DNA of 5,988 nt from an uncultured Actinomycetes bacterium. Lineage in GTDB: Bacteria; Actinomycetota; Actinomycetes; Nanopelagicales; Nanopelagicaceae. The position numbers and the translations under genes are program-made. The stretch lies in contig CAIPLJ010000011.1 in NCBI GenBank assembly GCA_903865885.1, positions 1-5,988 on the forward strand. The letters are read 5' to 3'. The number at the start of each line of letters is the position of its first letter. Within the stretch, counting starts at the first letter, position 1. This document shows positions 5,332 through 5,988 of the stretch, piece after piece. Under the pieces are notes generated by a model. The model had not been told where the DNA came from. It did no database searches and worked only from the letters and a program-made list of their open reading frames with translations.

Positions 5332-5988
5332 ATGTCGGGAATCGTTGAGATCGCCGAGCGGGCAGGGGTTTCTCCTGCCACCGTCTCGCGTGCGCTGCGC
5401 GGGTTGCATCATGTTAACGAACGTACTCGCGCAAAGATTGTTGCAGCTGCAATGGAAGTTAATTATCCGCTGCGTCCTGATCTTATTCCGCGTGGCTTAA
5501 CCAAAAAAACAAATTGTATCGGAGTTATCGCACCCTATATTTCGCGCTGGTTTTTTTCTCAGGCTATTAATGGGATAGAGCAAAGTCTGCGTGAAGTAGG
5601 TATGGATTTACTGCTTTTCAATTTTTCCCAAGTTGATTCTCGTCAGAGAATTTTCCAACAGAAACAACTGCGTGGAAAAGTTGATGCAATCATTGTTGTC
5701 AGTATGCCGCCCACTGATGAGGAGTTTCTATCTCTATTGAGTTTGGGAATTCCAATTATAACTATTGGTTTTAACCACGAGGGGTGTACAAGTATCGCTA
5801 TTGATGATGTTTTGGGTGGCAAAGTTGCAACGAAACATCTGACTGATTTAGGCCATCGCGAAATTGCGATGTTATCTGGCGCCCGTGAAACCGCATACAA
5901 CTTCGATGTATCTGGCAACCGCAGCAAAGGTTATGCAGACGCACTCAATGAAGTTGGAGTTGAGTGGAACCCTGAACTGGAAATTCAA
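5332..5988 (+). CDS. LacI-family transcriptional regulator, N-terminal 219 residues (cut by window edge)
   Basis: The frame is open to the right edge with no stop; full-length family members are about 330-350 residues, so roughly a third is missing. Residues 3-23 form the LacI helix-turn-helix (IVEIAERAGVSPATVSRALRG), followed by VNERTRAKIVAAA. A hinge region (45-60) leads into the periplasmic-binding-protein-like sensor domain, starting at CIGVIAP (62-68). This continues through KVDAIIVVS, GIPIITIGF, SIAIDDVLGGKVATKHLTDLGHREIAML and NRSKGYADAL, all standard family landmarks. Asp158-Asp159 and Arg197 sit where sugar effectors usually contact. The hinge is slightly odd: IPRGL replaces the common ARxL, putting Pro53 where Ala is usual. 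The ATG at 5332 follows GGGGG (5322-5326), a poor ribosome site, but the helix-turn-helix begins right there. Transcribed away from the importer operon, it is probably its sugar-responsive repressor. Confidence 0.94.
   Translation, partial: MSGIVEIAERAGVSPATVSRALRGLHHVNERTRAKIVAAAMEVNYPLRPDLIPRGLTKKTNCIGVIAPYISRWFFSQAINGIEQSLREVGMDLLLFNFSQVDSRQRIFQQKQLRGKVDAIIVVSMPPTDEEFLSLLSLGIPIITIGFNHEGCTSIAIDDVLGGKVATKHLTDLGHREIAMLSGARETAYNFDVSGNRSKGYADALNEVGVEWNPELEIQ

Noticed and set aside
5077..5412. Minus-strand 111-codon open frame across the divergent control region
   Set aside because: It overlaps the promoter region and the helix-turn-helix coding part of the LacI-type gene on the opposite strand. 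It has no recognisable domain and is best explained as a shadow.
1..5988. Search for CRISPR arrays, insertion sequences, tRNA or rRNA genes and attachment sites
   Set aside because: Nothing repeated at regular spacing, no transposase-like frame, and no tRNA-like or rRNA-like sequence was seen on either strand by eye.

Overview
This window looks like a chromosomal piece of a moderate-GC actinobacterium. The grounds are an actinobacterial-type start of a membrane proton-pumping pyrophosphatase, an AglE/AglF/AglG-style sugar ABC transporter, a LacI-type regulator, an intracellular family 1 glycosidase and a base composition that looks, by eye, just under half GC. The combination would fit a small-genome freshwater planktonic actinobacterium (acI / Nanopelagicales-like). 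That placement is inference, because no rRNA or other marker gene is present.

Layout: (1) 1-170, minus strand, is the N-terminus of a membrane-bound inorganic pyrophosphatase (hppA) that runs off the left edge. (2) 171-317 is a divergent promoter region. (3) 318-1691, plus strand, is a complete GH1 beta-glucosidase. (4) 1693-5065, minus strand, is a sugar ABC importer, transcribed right to left as solute-binding protein, MalF/AglF-type permease, MalG/AglG-type permease. The two permease genes overlap by one base. The binding-protein gene is followed by a strong hairpin. (5) 5066-5331 is a divergent control region with a near-perfect inverted repeat AGCGTT-ATA-AACGCT, candidate promoters both ways and a small hairpin beside the binding-protein ribosome site. 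(6) 5332-5988, plus strand, is a LacI-family regulator truncated by the right edge.

How the genes work together (inference from family knowledge and context): the secreted binding protein captures a glucoside, the two permeases import it unphosphorylated, and the cytoplasmic GH1 enzyme cleaves it. The divergent LacI-type regulator probably controls the locus. No ATP-binding subunit lies in the window, so the importer would need one from elsewhere, as with shared MsiK/MsmX-type ATPases. The transporter resembles alpha-glucoside (AglEFG) systems while the hydrolase is a beta-glycosidase, so the real substrate is the main open question. I see no wholly new system. The most interesting signals are regulatory (operator architecture, internal terminator plus candidate promoter, tail-to-tail genes one base apart) and the transporter/enzyme pairing.
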